Assembly (NCBI GenBank): GCA_016929395.1
Contig: JAFGIX010000032.1
Coordinates: 55,418-119,417 of the forward strand
DNA length: 64,000 nt
From: Candidatus Zymogenus saltonus
Lineage (GTDB): Bacteria; Desulfobacterota; Zymogenia; Zymogenales; Zymogenaceae
Direction: 5' to 3'
Shown: one piece after another, positions 8,204-17,339 of the stretch
Layout of the letters: every line of letters starts with the position of its first letter
Position numbering within the stretch: position 1 is the stretch's first letter
Translations under genes and position numbers: made by a program
Notes under the pieces: generated by a model
Databases searched by the model: none
Told to the model about the DNA's origin: nothing
What the model saw: only the letters and a program-made list of their open reading frames with translations

Positions 8204-9895
8204 ATGTCGTACCTTGTAATAGCAAGAAAATACCGCCCCCAGACCTTTGACGAAGTAGTGGGCCAAAACCACGTTTCGAGAACCCTGAAAAACGCAATCG
8301 GAATCGGAAGGATCGCCCATGCCTATCTCTTCAGCGGACCGAGGGGCGTGGGCAAGACCACTATGGCTCGCATAATGGCAAAGGCACTGAACTGCGTGGA
8401 GGGCCCGACCCCGGATCCGTGCAACAAATGCAGGATGTGCATCGGCATAAACGAGGGGAGCGTAACCGACGTCTACGAAATCGACGGGGCGTCGAACACC
8501 GGCGTGGATGACATCAGGGAGCTCAGGGAAAACGTCCGGTATCTGCCGTCGGCGGGCAGGTACAACATATACATCATCGATGAAGTCCACATGCTCTCGA
8601 TAAATGCATTCAACGCCCTCCTGAAGATATTGGAGGAGCCTCCCGCTCACGTCATTTTTATCTTTGCGACTACCGAGCCGCACAAGATACCCGTGACGAT
8701 ACTATCCCGCGTCCAGAGATTCGACTTCAGGCGCCTGGGCCTCACAGAGATCATCGACTCCCTGAAAAAGATCGCGGTAAATGAAGGAATAGAGATCACG
8801 GAGGGAGCCCTCACGATAATCGCAAGAGAAGCAGAAGGGAGCATGAGGGACGCCCAGAGCCTCATGGATCAGGTGGTCGGTTTTGCTGGGAAAAAGGTCT
8901 CCGAGGAAGACGTCAGGGGGGTCCTGGGGCTGACCGATCGCGAGCTTCTCTTCAGGATGGCGGACGCACTGATGAAAAGGGACGCGCCCCTTTGCCTGTC
9001 GATACTGAACGAGGTATACGGCCAGGGATACGACATCAACCACTATTACAGGGAGTTCCTCGATCTGATGAGAAACATCCTGGTGGTGAAGGTCGCCCCC
9101 AGCTACGGGCTGGATGAGCTGACCACAGAAGAGCTTGAGGAGGTGAGGGGCCTAGGGGAGCCGAACAGCGTTGACGGGATAACCCTCCTTTTCAACGTGC
9201 TGTTCGGCATAGAGTATCAGATGAAGAACGCCGGCGACCCGAAGACGCTCTTGGAGCTGACGCTGATAAAGATGACACGGCTCTCCGAGATGAGGTCTAT
9301 CGATGAAATTTTGGAGAGGCTCGGCAGCACCGCTGCGCCAAAGGGAGGCGGGGAGGATAGGAGGGAAGAGGGGATATCCTATTCCGAACTCTTTCCCGAG
9401 GGCGACCACCTGCCTTCTGTCGGCGGTGGCGAAAAAAAAAAGGAAGTTGAGGAATCCACAGAAGAAGTAGGGGGGGAGAGCGGTGATGGAAAAGGGGACG
9501 GTATTGATGATGATGGTGAGAGGGTGGGGGAGTTTATATCTCATTTGAAGGTCAAAAACTCCCTCATCTATTCTCATTTAAAGGATAAGCTCTCCTTTAA
9601 GTTGGAGGGGGATATAGCTGTCATAACGTTTCCCAAAGGGAGCCTTGCCCTGAGCCTAATCTCCGGGGCGGAGAAGGTGAAGGAGCTCGAGAGGGAGTTA
9701 TCTGAATATTACAAGAGGGAGATAGCGGTTCGGATTTCGGGCGTGGAGGCGAAAGGTAAAGAGGGGGAATCCGGTAAAGGGCCCCATGAAAAGGTAAATC
9801 CCTATCGGGATTTGATCGATTCCGGGACCGTGAAAAATGTATTCGATGTTTTTGACGGCGTGACGGTTGAGGGGTATGACCCGGTTAAGAAATGA
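8204..9895 (+). CDS. dnaX: DNA polymerase III subunit gamma/tau
   Basis: A 563-residue clamp-loader ATPase. 'KYRPQTFDEVVGQ' opens the protein, Walker A is GPRGVGKTT (about 46-54), and the zinc module has Cys in 'PCNKCRMC'. Walker B is IIDEVHML, sensor 1 is FATTEPHKI, and domain III follows to about residue 370. A charged linker at 385-435 leads to a C-terminal tau domain that would bind the polymerase and helicase. In the linker, at residues 409-412, the gene runs through ten adenines and contains A AAA AAG in frame (see 9432-9442). The gene heads the usual dnaX-ybaB-recR operon. Its upstream region was displaced by the restriction-modification genes, and only a weak ribosome site precedes the ATG. 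Confidence 0.97.
   Translation: MSYLVIARKYRPQTFDEVVGQNHVSRTLKNAIGIGRIAHAYLFSGPRGVGKTTMARIMAKALNCVEGPTPDPCNKCRMCIGINEGSVTDVYEIDGASNTGVDDIRELRENVRYLPSAGRYNIYIIDEVHMLSINAFNALLKILEEPPAHVIFIFATTEPHKIPVTILSRVQRFDFRRLGLTEIIDSLKKIAVNEGIEITEGALTIIAREAEGSMRDAQSLMDQVVGFAGKKVSEEDVRGVLGLTDRELLFRMADALMKRDAPLCLSILNEVYGQGYDINHYYREFLDLMRNILVVKVAPSYGLDELTTEELEEVRGLGEPNSVDGITLLFNVLFGIEYQMKNAGDPKTLLELTLIKMTRLSEMRSIDEILERLGSTAAPKGGGEDRREEGISYSELFPEGDHLPSVGGGEKKKEVEESTEEVGGESGDGKGDGIDDDGERVGEFISHLKVKNSLIYSHLKDKLSFKLEGDIAVITFPKGSLALSLISGAEKVKELERELSEYYKREIAVRISGVEAKGKEGESGKGPHEKVNPYRDLIDSGTVKNVFDVFDGVTVEGYDPVKK
9432..9442 (+). other. Slippery A-run, candidate dnaX frameshift site
   Basis: Ten adenines followed by G. 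In the dnaX frame they read as gaa aaa aaa aag, so the heptamer A AAA AAG lies in the same frame as the E. coli dnaX signal. A -1 shift, or insertion of one A by RNA polymerase slippage, leads to Gly-Ser and a TGA at 9448-9450, giving a gamma-like protein of about 414 residues. A one-base deletion also terminates shortly afterwards. No strong downstream hairpin is obvious. Confidence 0.55.
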
Positions 9896-9921
9896 GAAAA
9901 AAGTATTTATAGGAGAAGAAA

Positions 9922-10251
9922 ATGTCACGACAGGGCGGCGGCGGGTTTGGCGATATAATGAAGCAGGCCCAGAAGATGCAACAGGACATGATGCGTATCC
10001 AGGAGGAGATGGCATCGAAGACCATTGAGGCGAGCTCCGGGGGCGGTATGGTAACAGTGGTTGTGAACGGCCGCCAGGAGCTTCTGTCCATTACCATAGA
10101 AAAAGATATCGTAGATCCTGCGGACGTTGAGATGCTGCAGGACCTGGTGCTTGCGGCGGTAAACGAGGGGCTCTTGAAATCTCAGGAGATGGTGAAAGAG
10201 GAGATGCTCAAGATAACGGGCGGGATAAATATCCCAGGCCTTAATCTGTAA
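9922..10251 (+). CDS. YbaB/EbfC family nucleoid-associated protein
   Basis: A 109-residue protein with the YbaB pattern: Gly-rich N-terminus, 'MKQAQKMQQDMMRIQEEM' helix, then 'GGGMVTVVVNGRQELLSITI' and a C-terminal helix. The family forms dimers that bind DNA and is nearly always encoded between dnaX and recR, as here. A ribosome site, AGGAG, lies about seven bases before the ATG. Confidence 0.95.
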   Translation: MSRQGGGGFGDIMKQAQKMQQDMMRIQEEMASKTIEASSGGGMVTVVVNGRQELLSITIEKDIVDPADVEMLQDLVLAAVNEGLLKSQEMVKEEMLKITGGINIPGLNL

Positions 10252-10279
10252 TATAAAAATATAGTCCGATATTGAATCG

Positions 10280-10870
10280 ATGGATGATCCGATAAGAAAC
10301 CTCATTGAAGAGTTCAAGAGATTGCCGGGCGTTGGAGAAAAGACCGCCCAGCGTTACGCCTATTTCATCGTCTCCTTGGTCGACAGGGACGCCAGAAAGA
10401 TGGCGGGCGCGATTGTTGATGTAAAGGAGAAGATCAAGGTTTGCTCGATTTGCTACAATTTCTCGAACACCGACCCGTGCATCATATGTTCCGACAAAAG
10501 GAGGGAAAACGGCCAGATCTGCGTTGTGGAAGACCCGAGAGACATGATGGCGATAGAGAAGAGCGTGGTCTTCAAGGGGAGGTACCACATCCTTCACGGG
10601 GCGATCTCCCCGATAATGGGGATAGGCCCCGATGAGCTGCGGATCGAGGAGTTGAGGAGGCGGGTCAAAGGAGGGGAGGCCACCGAGGTGATCATCGCCA
10701 CGAATCCGACCAAGGAGGGGGAGGCCACGGCCCATTTCATTCAGGAGAGGCTTAAGGATCTGCCGGTTATGATTACAAGGATAGCCAGGGGTGTGCCTGT
10801 CGGGGGGGACCTGGAGTATTTTGATCCGCAGACACTCTCCGAGGCAATATCAAACAGAAAGAGATTTTAG
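10280..10870 (+). CDS. recR: Recombination protein RecR
   Basis: A 196-residue RecR of normal length. Helix-hairpin-helix 'FKRLPGVGEKTAQRYAY' at the N-terminus, a four-Cys zinc finger (CSIC ... CIIC, about 55-70), a Toprim domain starting 'CVVEDPRDMMAIEK', and the C-terminal 'TRIARGVPVGGDLEYFD'. RecR works with RecF/RecO to load RecA at gaps. It lies 28 bases after ybaB and ends the dnaX operon. Confidence 0.97.
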   Translation: MDDPIRNLIEEFKRLPGVGEKTAQRYAYFIVSLVDRDARKMAGAIVDVKEKIKVCSICYNFSNTDPCIICSDKRRENGQICVVEDPRDMMAIEKSVVFKGRYHILHGAISPIMGIGPDELRIEELRRRVKGGEATEVIIATNPTKEGEATAHFIQERLKDLPVMITRIARGVPVGGDLEYFDPQTLSEAISNRKRF

Positions 10871-11007
10871 CAAAAAGAAAGGGATTTTAGGCGAACAGGA
10901 GAAAATTTTAGAGAAGGGATTTTCGCAAATTTTTTTTCATTTTTTCTTGATTAAGGAAAATTTTTTTGATATACAACACGGGTAATTTCCATTGCGAAAG
11001 GTGGATC

Positions 11008-11095
11008 GGGGTTGGGGAGAAAAAGGGGGGGATGGGGGGAAGGGAGCGAAGGGAATAGGAGTAGATGGGTAGAGGGGGGGGAGGGGGAAAAATTT
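11008..11095 (+). repeat. G-tract low-complexity spacer
   Basis: A purine-rich stretch with many runs of three to eight G, between recR and porG. No open frame or hairpin is obvious. Similar G-rich spacers occur at about 18440-18580 and 24880-24960. Confidence 0.6.
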
Positions 11096-11138
11096 TAATT
11101 GTGATACGAGAGAGTTACCCTGCTTATAAGGATAATAA

Positions 11139-11687
11139 GTGATTGAGATAATTTTTCACGGAAGGGGGGGGCAGGGGGCCGTCACCTCCGCCGAGATGGT
11201 CGCCCACGCCGCCATCTCGGAGGGCAAGTACGCCCAGGCCTTCCCGAACTTCGGCCCCGAGAGGAGGGGCGCCCCGGTCATGGCGTTCGCCCGGGTGGAC
11301 GACAAGCCTATAAGGCTGAGGTCGAAGATATACAAACCGGACGTGGCGGTGGTTCTCGACCCGTCGCTCTTGGAGATAATCGACCCGACGGCGGGCCTGA
11401 AGGACGACGGATTGGTGATAATAAACACACATAAAAGCATAGGGGAGATAAAAAAACAGTTCGGCTACACAAAGAGGGTGGCCGTTGTCAACGCATCAGC
11501 CATCGCAAGGGAGGTATTGAATCTCCCCATAACCAACACCACCATGCTCGGGGCGATGGTCGCCACGACGGATATCGTCGATGAGGAGTCGATGATAGGG
11601 CCTCTCAAAGAGCGCTTCGGCAGGATCGCCGAAAAGAACATAAAGGTTTTTAGACGGGCTATAGAAGAAACCAAAGTGGAGGTCTAA
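11139..11687 (+). CDS. porG: Pyruvate:ferredoxin oxidoreductase, gamma subunit
   Basis: A 182-residue gamma subunit of a four-subunit 2-oxoacid:ferredoxin oxidoreductase. It opens with 'FHGRGGQGAVTSAEMVA' and carries 'QAFPNFGPERRGAPVMAF', typical of the pyruvate (Por) group. It starts with GTG; AAGGA lies six to seven bases upstream. First gene of a seven-gene run (gamma, delta, alpha, beta, then NuoE-, NuoF- and HoxU-like). The complex oxidises pyruvate and CoA to acetyl-CoA and CO2 with ferredoxin as acceptor, or runs in reverse. Confidence 0.93.
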   Translation: MIEIIFHGRGGQGAVTSAEMVAHAAISEGKYAQAFPNFGPERRGAPVMAFARVDDKPIRLRSKIYKPDVAVVLDPSLLEIIDPTAGLKDDGLVIINTHKSIGEIKKQFGYTKRVAVVNASAIAREVLNLPITNTTMLGAMVATTDIVDEESMIGPLKERFGRIAEKNIKVFRRAIEETKVEV

Positions 11688-11690
11688 AGA

Positions 11691-12029
11691 TTGGCAAAGC
11701 CGATGGATCAATACACCTGGAAGGACTTGACGGTTGGCAACGTCGTGGACGAGCCGGGAAACTCAATCGAGTACCACACGGGGGACTGGAAGTCCCAGAG
11801 GCCCCAGTGGAACCAGGAAAAATGTATAAGATGCGGCGTGTGCTGGAACTTCTGTCCGGACAACGCCATAGAGAAGAGGGCGGGGGAGTTTATCGTTACC
11901 GCCAAGGACGGCAGAAAAATCAAGTACGATCACTACTTCGTCGCCGACCTCGAGTACTGCAAGGGATGCGGCATATGCGCCCACGAGTGCATTACGGGCT
12001 GCATTGAGATGATCGAGGAGGTGGATTAG
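11691..12029 (+). CDS. porD: Pyruvate:ferredoxin oxidoreductase, delta subunit
   Basis: A 112-residue ferredoxin-like subunit with two 4Fe-4S motifs: 'CIRCGVCWNFCPDNA' and 'CKGCGICAHECITG'. It carries electrons from the TPP site to external ferredoxin or to the linked dehydrogenase. The TTG start at 11691 is preferred over ATG 11703 because GGAGG lies seven bases before it. It begins three bases after the gamma stop and ends directly against the alpha ATG. Confidence 0.93.
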   Translation: MAKPMDQYTWKDLTVGNVVDEPGNSIEYHTGDWKSQRPQWNQEKCIRCGVCWNFCPDNAIEKRAGEFIVTAKDGRKIKYDHYFVADLEYCKGCGICAHECITGCIEMIEEVD

Positions 12030-13205
12030 ATGACTAATAGGATAGGGATGGAGGTCTCCCTGATGGTCTCGGAGGCGGTCAAGCTCGCCAACGTCGACGT
12101 GATCGCCGCATATCCCATAACTCCCCAGACCCACATAGTCGAGCACCTGTCCGAGCTCGTCGCCGACGGGGAGTTAGACGCCGAGTATATCTGTGTGGAG
12201 AGCGAGCACTCCGCCATGAGCGCCTGCGCGGGGAGCTCCGCCGCCGGCGCGAGGACATACACCGCCACCGCCTCCCAGGGACTTCAGCTAATGAGCGAGA
12301 TCCTTTACGCCGTAGCGCCGATGAGGCTTCCGGTGGTGATGACGGTGGCCAACAGGACTGTCTCGGCGCCGCTGACCATCTGGAACGACCATAGCGACAT
12401 CATGGCGAACAGGGACTGCGGCTGGATAATGATATTCGTGGAGAACGGCCAGGAGGACTTCGACCAGACCATCTGCGCATTCAGGATAGCCGAGGACAGA
12501 AGGGTGCTTTTGCCTGTTATTGTCAACATGGACGGCTTTATCTTGAGCCACGTCATCGAGCCTTTCGAGCCGGTCGATCAAAAGACCGTAGATAGTTTTC
12601 TCCCGCCGTTTGACCCGATCTACACTATGCATCCGGACAGGCCCGTTACGATGGGAGCCTTTACGATGCCGGAGATATTCACCGAAACGAAGATGGCCCA
12701 CGACGTTGCGTTGAGGGAGTCTGAGGCGGTGATCAAGGAGGTATGGGAGGAGTGGGGAAAACTGACCGGCAGGCACTACACGGCCGTCGAGGAGTATATG
12801 ACCGACGACGCCGCCACGGTCTTCGTAACGATAGGAAGCTTCTCCGAGCTGGGGATGGAGGTTGTGGATGCGATGCGGCAAAAGGGGGTAAAGGTGGGTC
12901 TTGTGAAGATCAGACTCTTCAGGCCCTTCCCCACGGAAGATATTCTGTCCGCACTTACCAAGTTTAAAAACGTCCTCGTCATAGAGAGATTTCTCGCCCT
13001 GGGAGGTGTCTGCGGGCCTCTGGCGGAGCAGATAAAGGCCGCTATGTATAAATTAAAGGATACGCCGAACATCGTGGATTTTGTCTGCGGCCTCTCCGGG
13101 AGGGACGTCCCGCCCGAGGAGTTTTTTGGTATGTACGAGACGGCGATAAACGCAATAAAGGATGGAACCGTGAAGGAATTCTACTTATGGGGGGTGAGGG
13201 AATGA
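12030..13205 (+). CDS. porA: Pyruvate:ferredoxin oxidoreductase, alpha subunit
   Basis: A 391-residue alpha subunit with the pyrimidine-binding domain of TPP enzymes. 'AAYPITPQTHIVEHLSEL' near residue 30 and 'VESEHSAMSACAGSSAAGA' are family signatures; 'TVANRTVSAPLTIWNDHSD' matches the pyruvate-type enzymes. The C-terminal third holds domain II ('FVTIGSF', 'VGLVKIRLFRPFP'), which takes part in CoA binding. The gene overlaps the beta subunit in an ATGA junction at 13202, indicating translational coupling. Confidence 0.94.
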   Translation: MTNRIGMEVSLMVSEAVKLANVDVIAAYPITPQTHIVEHLSELVADGELDAEYICVESEHSAMSACAGSSAAGARTYTATASQGLQLMSEILYAVAPMRLPVVMTVANRTVSAPLTIWNDHSDIMANRDCGWIMIFVENGQEDFDQTICAFRIAEDRRVLLPVIVNMDGFILSHVIEPFEPVDQKTVDSFLPPFDPIYTMHPDRPVTMGAFTMPEIFTETKMAHDVALRESEAVIKEVWEEWGKLTGRHYTAVEEYMTDDAATVFVTIGSFSELGMEVVDAMRQKGVKVGLVKIRLFRPFPTEDILSALTKFKNVLVIERFLALGGVCGPLAEQIKAAMYKLKDTPNIVDFVCGLSGRDVPPEEFFGMYETAINAIKDGTVKEFYLWGVRE

Positions 13206-14143
13206 TTGACAGATACAGAGTTTACGCCCCGAATCTGACTAACCAGAAGGAGAATTTCGCCGAGGGACACAGGGCATGCCAGGGGTGTGCCGAGGCGCTG
13301 GCGGTGAGACACGTGCTTAAGGCGCTGGGGGACGACATCGTAATCGCAAACGCGACCGGCTGTATGGAGATCGTCTCATCGCCGCTGCCCCTTACATCGT
13401 GGAATGTCCCCTGGATTCACGTCGCCTTCGAGAACGCCGCGGCTGTGGCGTCCGGCATGAACGCGGGGTTGAAGGCGCTGATGAGAAAGGGGAGGATTCC
13501 AAAAAAGAGGATAATCTCGGTGGGAATGGCGGGAGACGGCGGCACCTCCGACATCGGGCTCCAGGCCCTCTCCGGGGCGCTGGAGCGCCAGCACAAAGAC
13601 TTCATGTACGTCTGCTTCGACAACGAGGCCTATATGAACACGGGGATTCAGCGCTCCAGCTCGACACCCTTCGGGGCCGCGACGACCACGTCCCCGTCCG
13701 GGAGCAAGTCGATCGGGCAGGCCACCTGGAAGAAGAACATGTCGAGGATCGCGGCGGCGCACAATATTCCGTACGTGGCCACAGCCTGCTCGAGCTACCC
13801 CTTCGATCTTCAGGAGAAGGTCAAGAAGGCGGTCGCCCTGGGAGGCCCCTCCTATATCCACGTCCTGTCGGTCTGCCCCACGGGCTGGAGGATCCCGTCC
13901 CACCTCGCCATAAAGTACGGGAGACTCGCCGTCGCGACGGGGGTTTTTCCCCTATACGAGGTGGTGCACGGCAAGTACAGGATGACCGCCCATATTGATG
14001 AAAAGAGTGAGAAGAGGAGGCCGGTGGTCGACTACATGAAGGGGCAGGGGAGATACCGGCATCTCAGCGAGGAGCATATCGAGGAGATCCAAAAAAGGGT
14101 GGACAAGGAATACGAAGAACTCGTTAAATTAACCGAGCTTTAG
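13202..14143 (+). CDS. porB: Pyruvate:ferredoxin oxidoreductase, beta subunit
   Basis: A 313-residue TPP-binding beta subunit. 'HRACQGCAEALAVRHV' and 'ATGCMEIV' give cluster cysteines near the N-terminus. The TPP/Mg motif is 'MAGDGGTSDIG' followed by 'DNEAYMNTGIQRSS', and 'FGAATTTSPSG' is typical of PorB. The ATG at 13202 is preferred over 13187 because GAGGGA precedes it and it forms the ATGA overlap with porA. With gamma, delta and alpha it makes a complete Por enzyme. Confidence 0.94.
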   Translation: MIDRYRVYAPNLTNQKENFAEGHRACQGCAEALAVRHVLKALGDDIVIANATGCMEIVSSPLPLTSWNVPWIHVAFENAAAVASGMNAGLKALMRKGRIPKKRIISVGMAGDGGTSDIGLQALSGALERQHKDFMYVCFDNEAYMNTGIQRSSSTPFGAATTTSPSGSKSIGQATWKKNMSRIAAAHNIPYVATACSSYPFDLQEKVKKAVALGGPSYIHVLSVCPTGWRIPSHLAIKYGRLAVATGVFPLYEVVHGKYRMTAHIDEKSEKRRPVVDYMKGQGRYRHLSEEHIEEIQKRVDKEYEELVKLTEL

Positions 14144-14168
14144 CCGATTTCGGCTCGTTGGGAGTAGT

Positions 14169-14630
14169 ATGAACTACAGCGAAAAAAGCGTTGACAAAAT
14201 AGTCAAAGATCACAACGGTGATGCATCGAAGGTCATCCTTATGCTCCAGGACGTCCAATCGGAGTTCAGGTACATCCCCAGGGAGGCCGTGAAAAAGCTC
14301 TCCGACGACCTCGACATCCCGGAGGCCCGCATTTACCACATCGCCACGTTCTACAAGGCCTTCAGCCTTGTCCCCAGGGGCGAGCACGAAATCAGGGTCT
14401 GCCTTGGTACCGCGTGTCACATAAAGGGGGGCAAGAGGATTGCCGAGGGATTCGAGCGGGCCCTTAAAGTTAAGGCGGGAGAGACGACCAAGGACAAGAA
14501 GTTCACCTTAGAGACCGTAAACTGCCTAGGCGCCTGCGCCCTGGCGCCCTTGGTACAGGTGGACGAGGAAAACCACAGCAAGATGACCATAGAAAAGATA
14601 GACAAGGTTCTGAAACAATACAAGAAGTAG
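14169..14630 (+). CDS. NuoE/HndA-like thioredoxin-fold 2Fe-2S subunit
   Basis: A 153-residue subunit related to complex I NuoE and to HndA/HoxE of bifurcating hydrogenases. The N-terminal helices carry 'MLQDVQSEFRYIPREAV'. The 2Fe-2S cysteines lie in 'CLGTACHIKGG' and 'VNCLGACALAP', the standard C-x4-C ... C-x3-C arrangement. It would relay electrons to or from the FMN in the next protein. It begins 25 bases after porB, on the same strand, so Por and this NADH module are probably co-expressed. Confidence 0.92.
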   Translation: MNYSEKSVDKIVKDHNGDASKVILMLQDVQSEFRYIPREAVKKLSDDLDIPEARIYHIATFYKAFSLVPRGEHEIRVCLGTACHIKGGKRIAEGFERALKVKAGETTKDKKFTLETVNCLGACALAPLVQVDEENHSKMTIEKIDKVLKQYKK

Positions 14631-14652
14631 TAGATGAGAAGGTCTTTTGAAT

Positions 14653-16512
14653 ATGAGGCTTGAAACCCCAAACAAACTCGAGGAGCTCAGAAAGTCCATC
14701 CTCGAAAAACAGGATCCTAACAAACAGAAGATACTCGTGTGCGGCGGAACGGGGTGTATATCCAACGGGAGCCTCGAGGTCGCAAAGGCCTTCGAGGCGG
14801 AGCTCAAGAGCCAGAAGCTGAAGGCGGAAGTCGAGGTAAAGATTACCGGATGCCACGGATTTTGTGAGCGGGGGCCGCTGGTGGTCTTTCTCCCCCAGAG
14901 TATATTCTACGAGAGGGTGGATCTAAAGGGTGTCCCCGATATTTTGAAGGAGACGCTAATCTCCGGGGTGCCCCACGACAAATACCTCTACAGGATGACC
15001 AAGAAGGACGATCCGATAACCAAGGAAGAGGACATCCCCTTCTACAAGAATCAGCTTCGCTGGGTTTTGAGGCATAACGGCAAGATCGATCCCACGAGCA
15101 TCGATGAATATATCGCCCAGGGGGGCTACAGCGCCCTCGCAAAGGCGCTGAACGGGCTTTCCCCAGAGCGGATAGTCGACGAGATAGACAAGGCCGGGCT
15201 TCGCGGCCGGGGGGGCGGGGGATTCTCCACGGCGAGGAAGTGGCGCTCCGTAAAGGACGCTGACGGCGGGCCGGATAACATCAGATACGTGATCTGCAAC
15301 GGAGACGAGGGAGACCCGGGGGCGTTCATGGACAGGTCCCTCATGGAGGGTGACCCCCACAGCGTCATAGAGGGGATGATAATCGGGGCTTATGCCATCG
15401 GGTCGAATAAGGGTTATATCTACGTCAGGATGGAGTATCCGCTGGCGGTAAAGCACCTCGATCTGGCGATCAAGTCGGCCCGGGACTACGGGTTATTGGG
15501 GGAGAACATCCTCGGCTCTGGATTCTCGTTTGATATCGAGATAAACAGGGGCGGCGGCGCCTTTGTCTGCGGCGAGTCTTCGGCGTTGATGGCCTCCATC
15601 ATGGGAAGGGCCGGAGAACCGAGGGCGAAATATGTCCACTCTTCCGAGAAGGGCCTGAACGACCTGCCCACCAATCTCAACAACGTGGAGACATGGGCCA
15701 ACGTACCCCTCATTATAAACCGCGGGGCGGACTGGTTCGCGGCCGTAGGCACCGAAAAAAGCAAGGGGACGAAGGTCTTCTCCCTCGTAGGGAGTGTAAA
15801 CAACGTGGGCCTGGTCGAGGTCCCTATGGGTCTAAGCCTGAGGGAGATAATCTACGGCATCGGGGGTGGAATCCCGGGAGGTAAAAAGTTCAAGGCGGTG
15901 CAGACCGGGGGGCCGTCCGGCGGGTGTATCCCGGAGGCGCATCTCGACGCGCCCGTGGACTTCGATGAGCTTACAAAGCTCGGCTCCATGATGGGCTCGG
16001 GCGGCATGATTGTAATGGACGAGAAAACCTGCATGGTGGACGTGGCGAAGTATTTCATCAACTTCCTCGTCGACGAGTCGTGCGGCAAATGCACGCCCTG
16101 CAGGGAGGGGCTGAGACAGCTCCTTATCGTGCTGACCCGGATTACGGAGGGCAAGGGCAAGGAGGGGGATATCGAGCTTCTTAAAGATATCGGCGACTGT
16201 ATGACCTGGGGATCCCTCTGCGCCCTGGGGGGAAGCGCCTCGAATCCGGTTATCTCCACCATCAAGTACTTCAGGGATGAATACGAGGCCCATATAAAGG
16301 AGAAGAGGTGCCCGGCGGGCGTGTGCCAGGACCTCATAACTTTTTCAATAATCGAGGGCGACTGTATCGGGTGCGGAAGGTGCCTGAAGGTGTGCCCATC
16401 CTCCGCAATAACGGGAGAAAACAAGAAGCCGCACGTGATCGATGAGAAATTGTGTATTCGCTGCAGGGCCTGCTACGAGGTATGCCCGGTCGATGCCGTA
16501 ATGATAGAATAG
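14653..16512 (+). CDS. NuoF/HndC-like NADH-binding FMN subunit with ferredoxin tail
   Basis: A 619-residue protein built in three parts. An N-terminal thioredoxin-like 2Fe-2S domain has Cys in '[10 protein letters not shown]' and '[10 protein letters not shown]'. A NuoF core follows with NADH/FMN motif '[16 protein letters not shown]', '[14 protein letters not shown]' and the N3 cluster site '[12 protein letters not shown]'. The C-terminal tail carries two 4Fe-4S motifs ('[12 protein letters not shown]', '[12 protein letters not shown]'). This layout is that of HndC, HydB or HoxF-like subunits rather than plain complex I. ATG 14653 is used; a TTG six bases earlier is possible. It would exchange electrons between NAD(P)H and ferredoxin or the Por complex. 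Confidence 0.93.
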   Translation: MRLETPNKLEELRKSILEKQDPNKQKILVCGGTGCISNGSLEVAKAFEAELKSQKLKAEVEVKITGCHGFCERGPLVVFLPQSIFYERVDLKGVPDILKETLISGVPHDKYLYRMTKKDDPITKEEDIPFYKNQLRWVLRHNGKIDPTSIDEYIAQGGYSALAKALNGLSPERIVDEIDKAGLRGRGGGGFSTARKWRSVKDADGGPDNIRYVICNGDEGDPGAFMDRSLMEGDPHSVIEGMIIGAYAIGSNKGYIYVRMEYPLAVKHLDLAIKSARDYGLLGENILGSGFSFDIEINRGGGAFVCGESSALMASIMGRAGEPRAKYVHSSEKGLNDLPTNLNNVETWANVPLIINRGADWFAAVGTEKSKGTKVFSLVGSVNNVGLVEVPMGLSLREIIYGIGGGIPGGKKFKAVQTGGPSGGCIPEAHLDAPVDFDELTKLGSMMGSGGMIVMDEKTCMVDVAKYFINFLVDESCGKCTPCREGLRQLLIVLTRITEGKGKEGDIELLKDIGDCMTWGSLCALGGSASNPVISTIKYFRDEYEAHIKEKRCPAGVCQDLITFSIIEGDCIGCGRCLKVCPSSAITGENKKPHVIDEKLCIRCRACYEVCPVDAVMIE

Positions 16513-16520
16513 GGATCGAA

Positions 16521-17240
16521 ATGAAAGAAGTCGTTAAAATAGAGCTCAACGGTGAAGAGATAGAGGTCAAAAAGGGAGCGACGCTCCTTTCCATAGCCAG
16601 GGAGAGACATGTTTACATACCGACCCTGTGCCACAACGACGCCCTCGAGCCCTACGGGGTTTGCAGGATGTGCCTCGTCGAGATCGAAGAACGGGGAAGG
16701 ATGAGGGTGGTAACCTCCTGCAACTACCCGGCAAAAGAGGGGCTCAAGGTAAAAACCGATACAGAGCGGGTTGTCTTAACAAGAAACGTTGTCATCGAGT
16801 TGCTCCTTGCCCGGGCGCCTGAAAACGAGGAGATAAAAAAACTGGCCGAATTCTACGGGGTTAAGGGGGGAAGGCTCGAGCTCGTAAACGACGAGTGCAT
16901 CCTGTGCGGCATGTGCGTCAGGACGTGCGACGAGGTTGTGGGGGTCAAGGCCCTCGGATTCGCAAACAGGGGAATCGACAGGGTCCCCGCGACGCCGTTT
17001 ATGGAGTCTTCGGAGACATGCATTGGGTGCGGCTCCTGCGTCTACGTATGTCCGACCGGATACATCAAGATGAGGGATGAAAACGGCAAAAGATATATCG
17101 AGAATTGGAAGGTCGAGCTCGAACTTTCGAGGTGCGAGAGCTGCGGCGCGTATATCGCCCCTAAAAGACAGCTCGATTATATCAGGAACCTTGCCGACCT
17201 TCCCGAAGATTTCTATAATTTATGTTGGAATTGCAGATAA
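16521..17240 (+). CDS. HoxU/NuoG-N-terminal-like iron-sulfur subunit
   Basis: A 239-residue protein with a plant-type 2Fe-2S domain (C in 'LCHND', 'GVCRMCLVEIE' and 'SCNYP'), then a ferredoxin domain with 'CILCGMCVRTCDE' and 'CIGCGSCVYVCP'. It equals the N-terminal part of NuoG without the molybdopterin-like domain, as in HoxU. The last 35 residues add four more Cys ('CESCG' and 'CWNC'), an extra possible metal site not usual in HoxU. It starts at ATG 16521, nine bases after the NuoF-like gene. No hydrogenase subunit follows, so the partner is probably the Por enzyme upstream. Confidence 0.88.
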   Translation: MKEVVKIELNGEEIEVKKGATLLSIARERHVYIPTLCHNDALEPYGVCRMCLVEIEERGRMRVVTSCNYPAKEGLKVKTDTERVVLTRNVVIELLLARAPENEEIKKLAEFYGVKGGRLELVNDECILCGMCVRTCDEVVGVKALGFANRGIDRVPATPFMESSETCIGCGSCVYVCPTGYIKMRDENGKRYIENWKVELELSRCESCGAYIAPKRQLDYIRNLADLPEDFYNLCWNCR

Positions 17241-17252
17241 TCAAAAAAAAAG

Positions 17253-17281
17253 TTGTAAAATTATTTCTTTTCTGGTATATT
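17253..17281 (+). promoter_or_regulatory. Extended -10 promoter for the roadblock-mglA pair
   Basis: TTGTAA, a 17-base spacer and TATATT, preceded by TGG (a TGn extended -10). It lies just after the HoxU-like stop and about 60 bases before the roadblock ATG, so these two genes probably have their own transcript. Confidence 0.65.
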
Positions 17282-17339
17282 GTATTAACTTATATGCCTT
17301 TTTAAGATACATGTTGTATGAAATTCTGGGGGAGAATAG

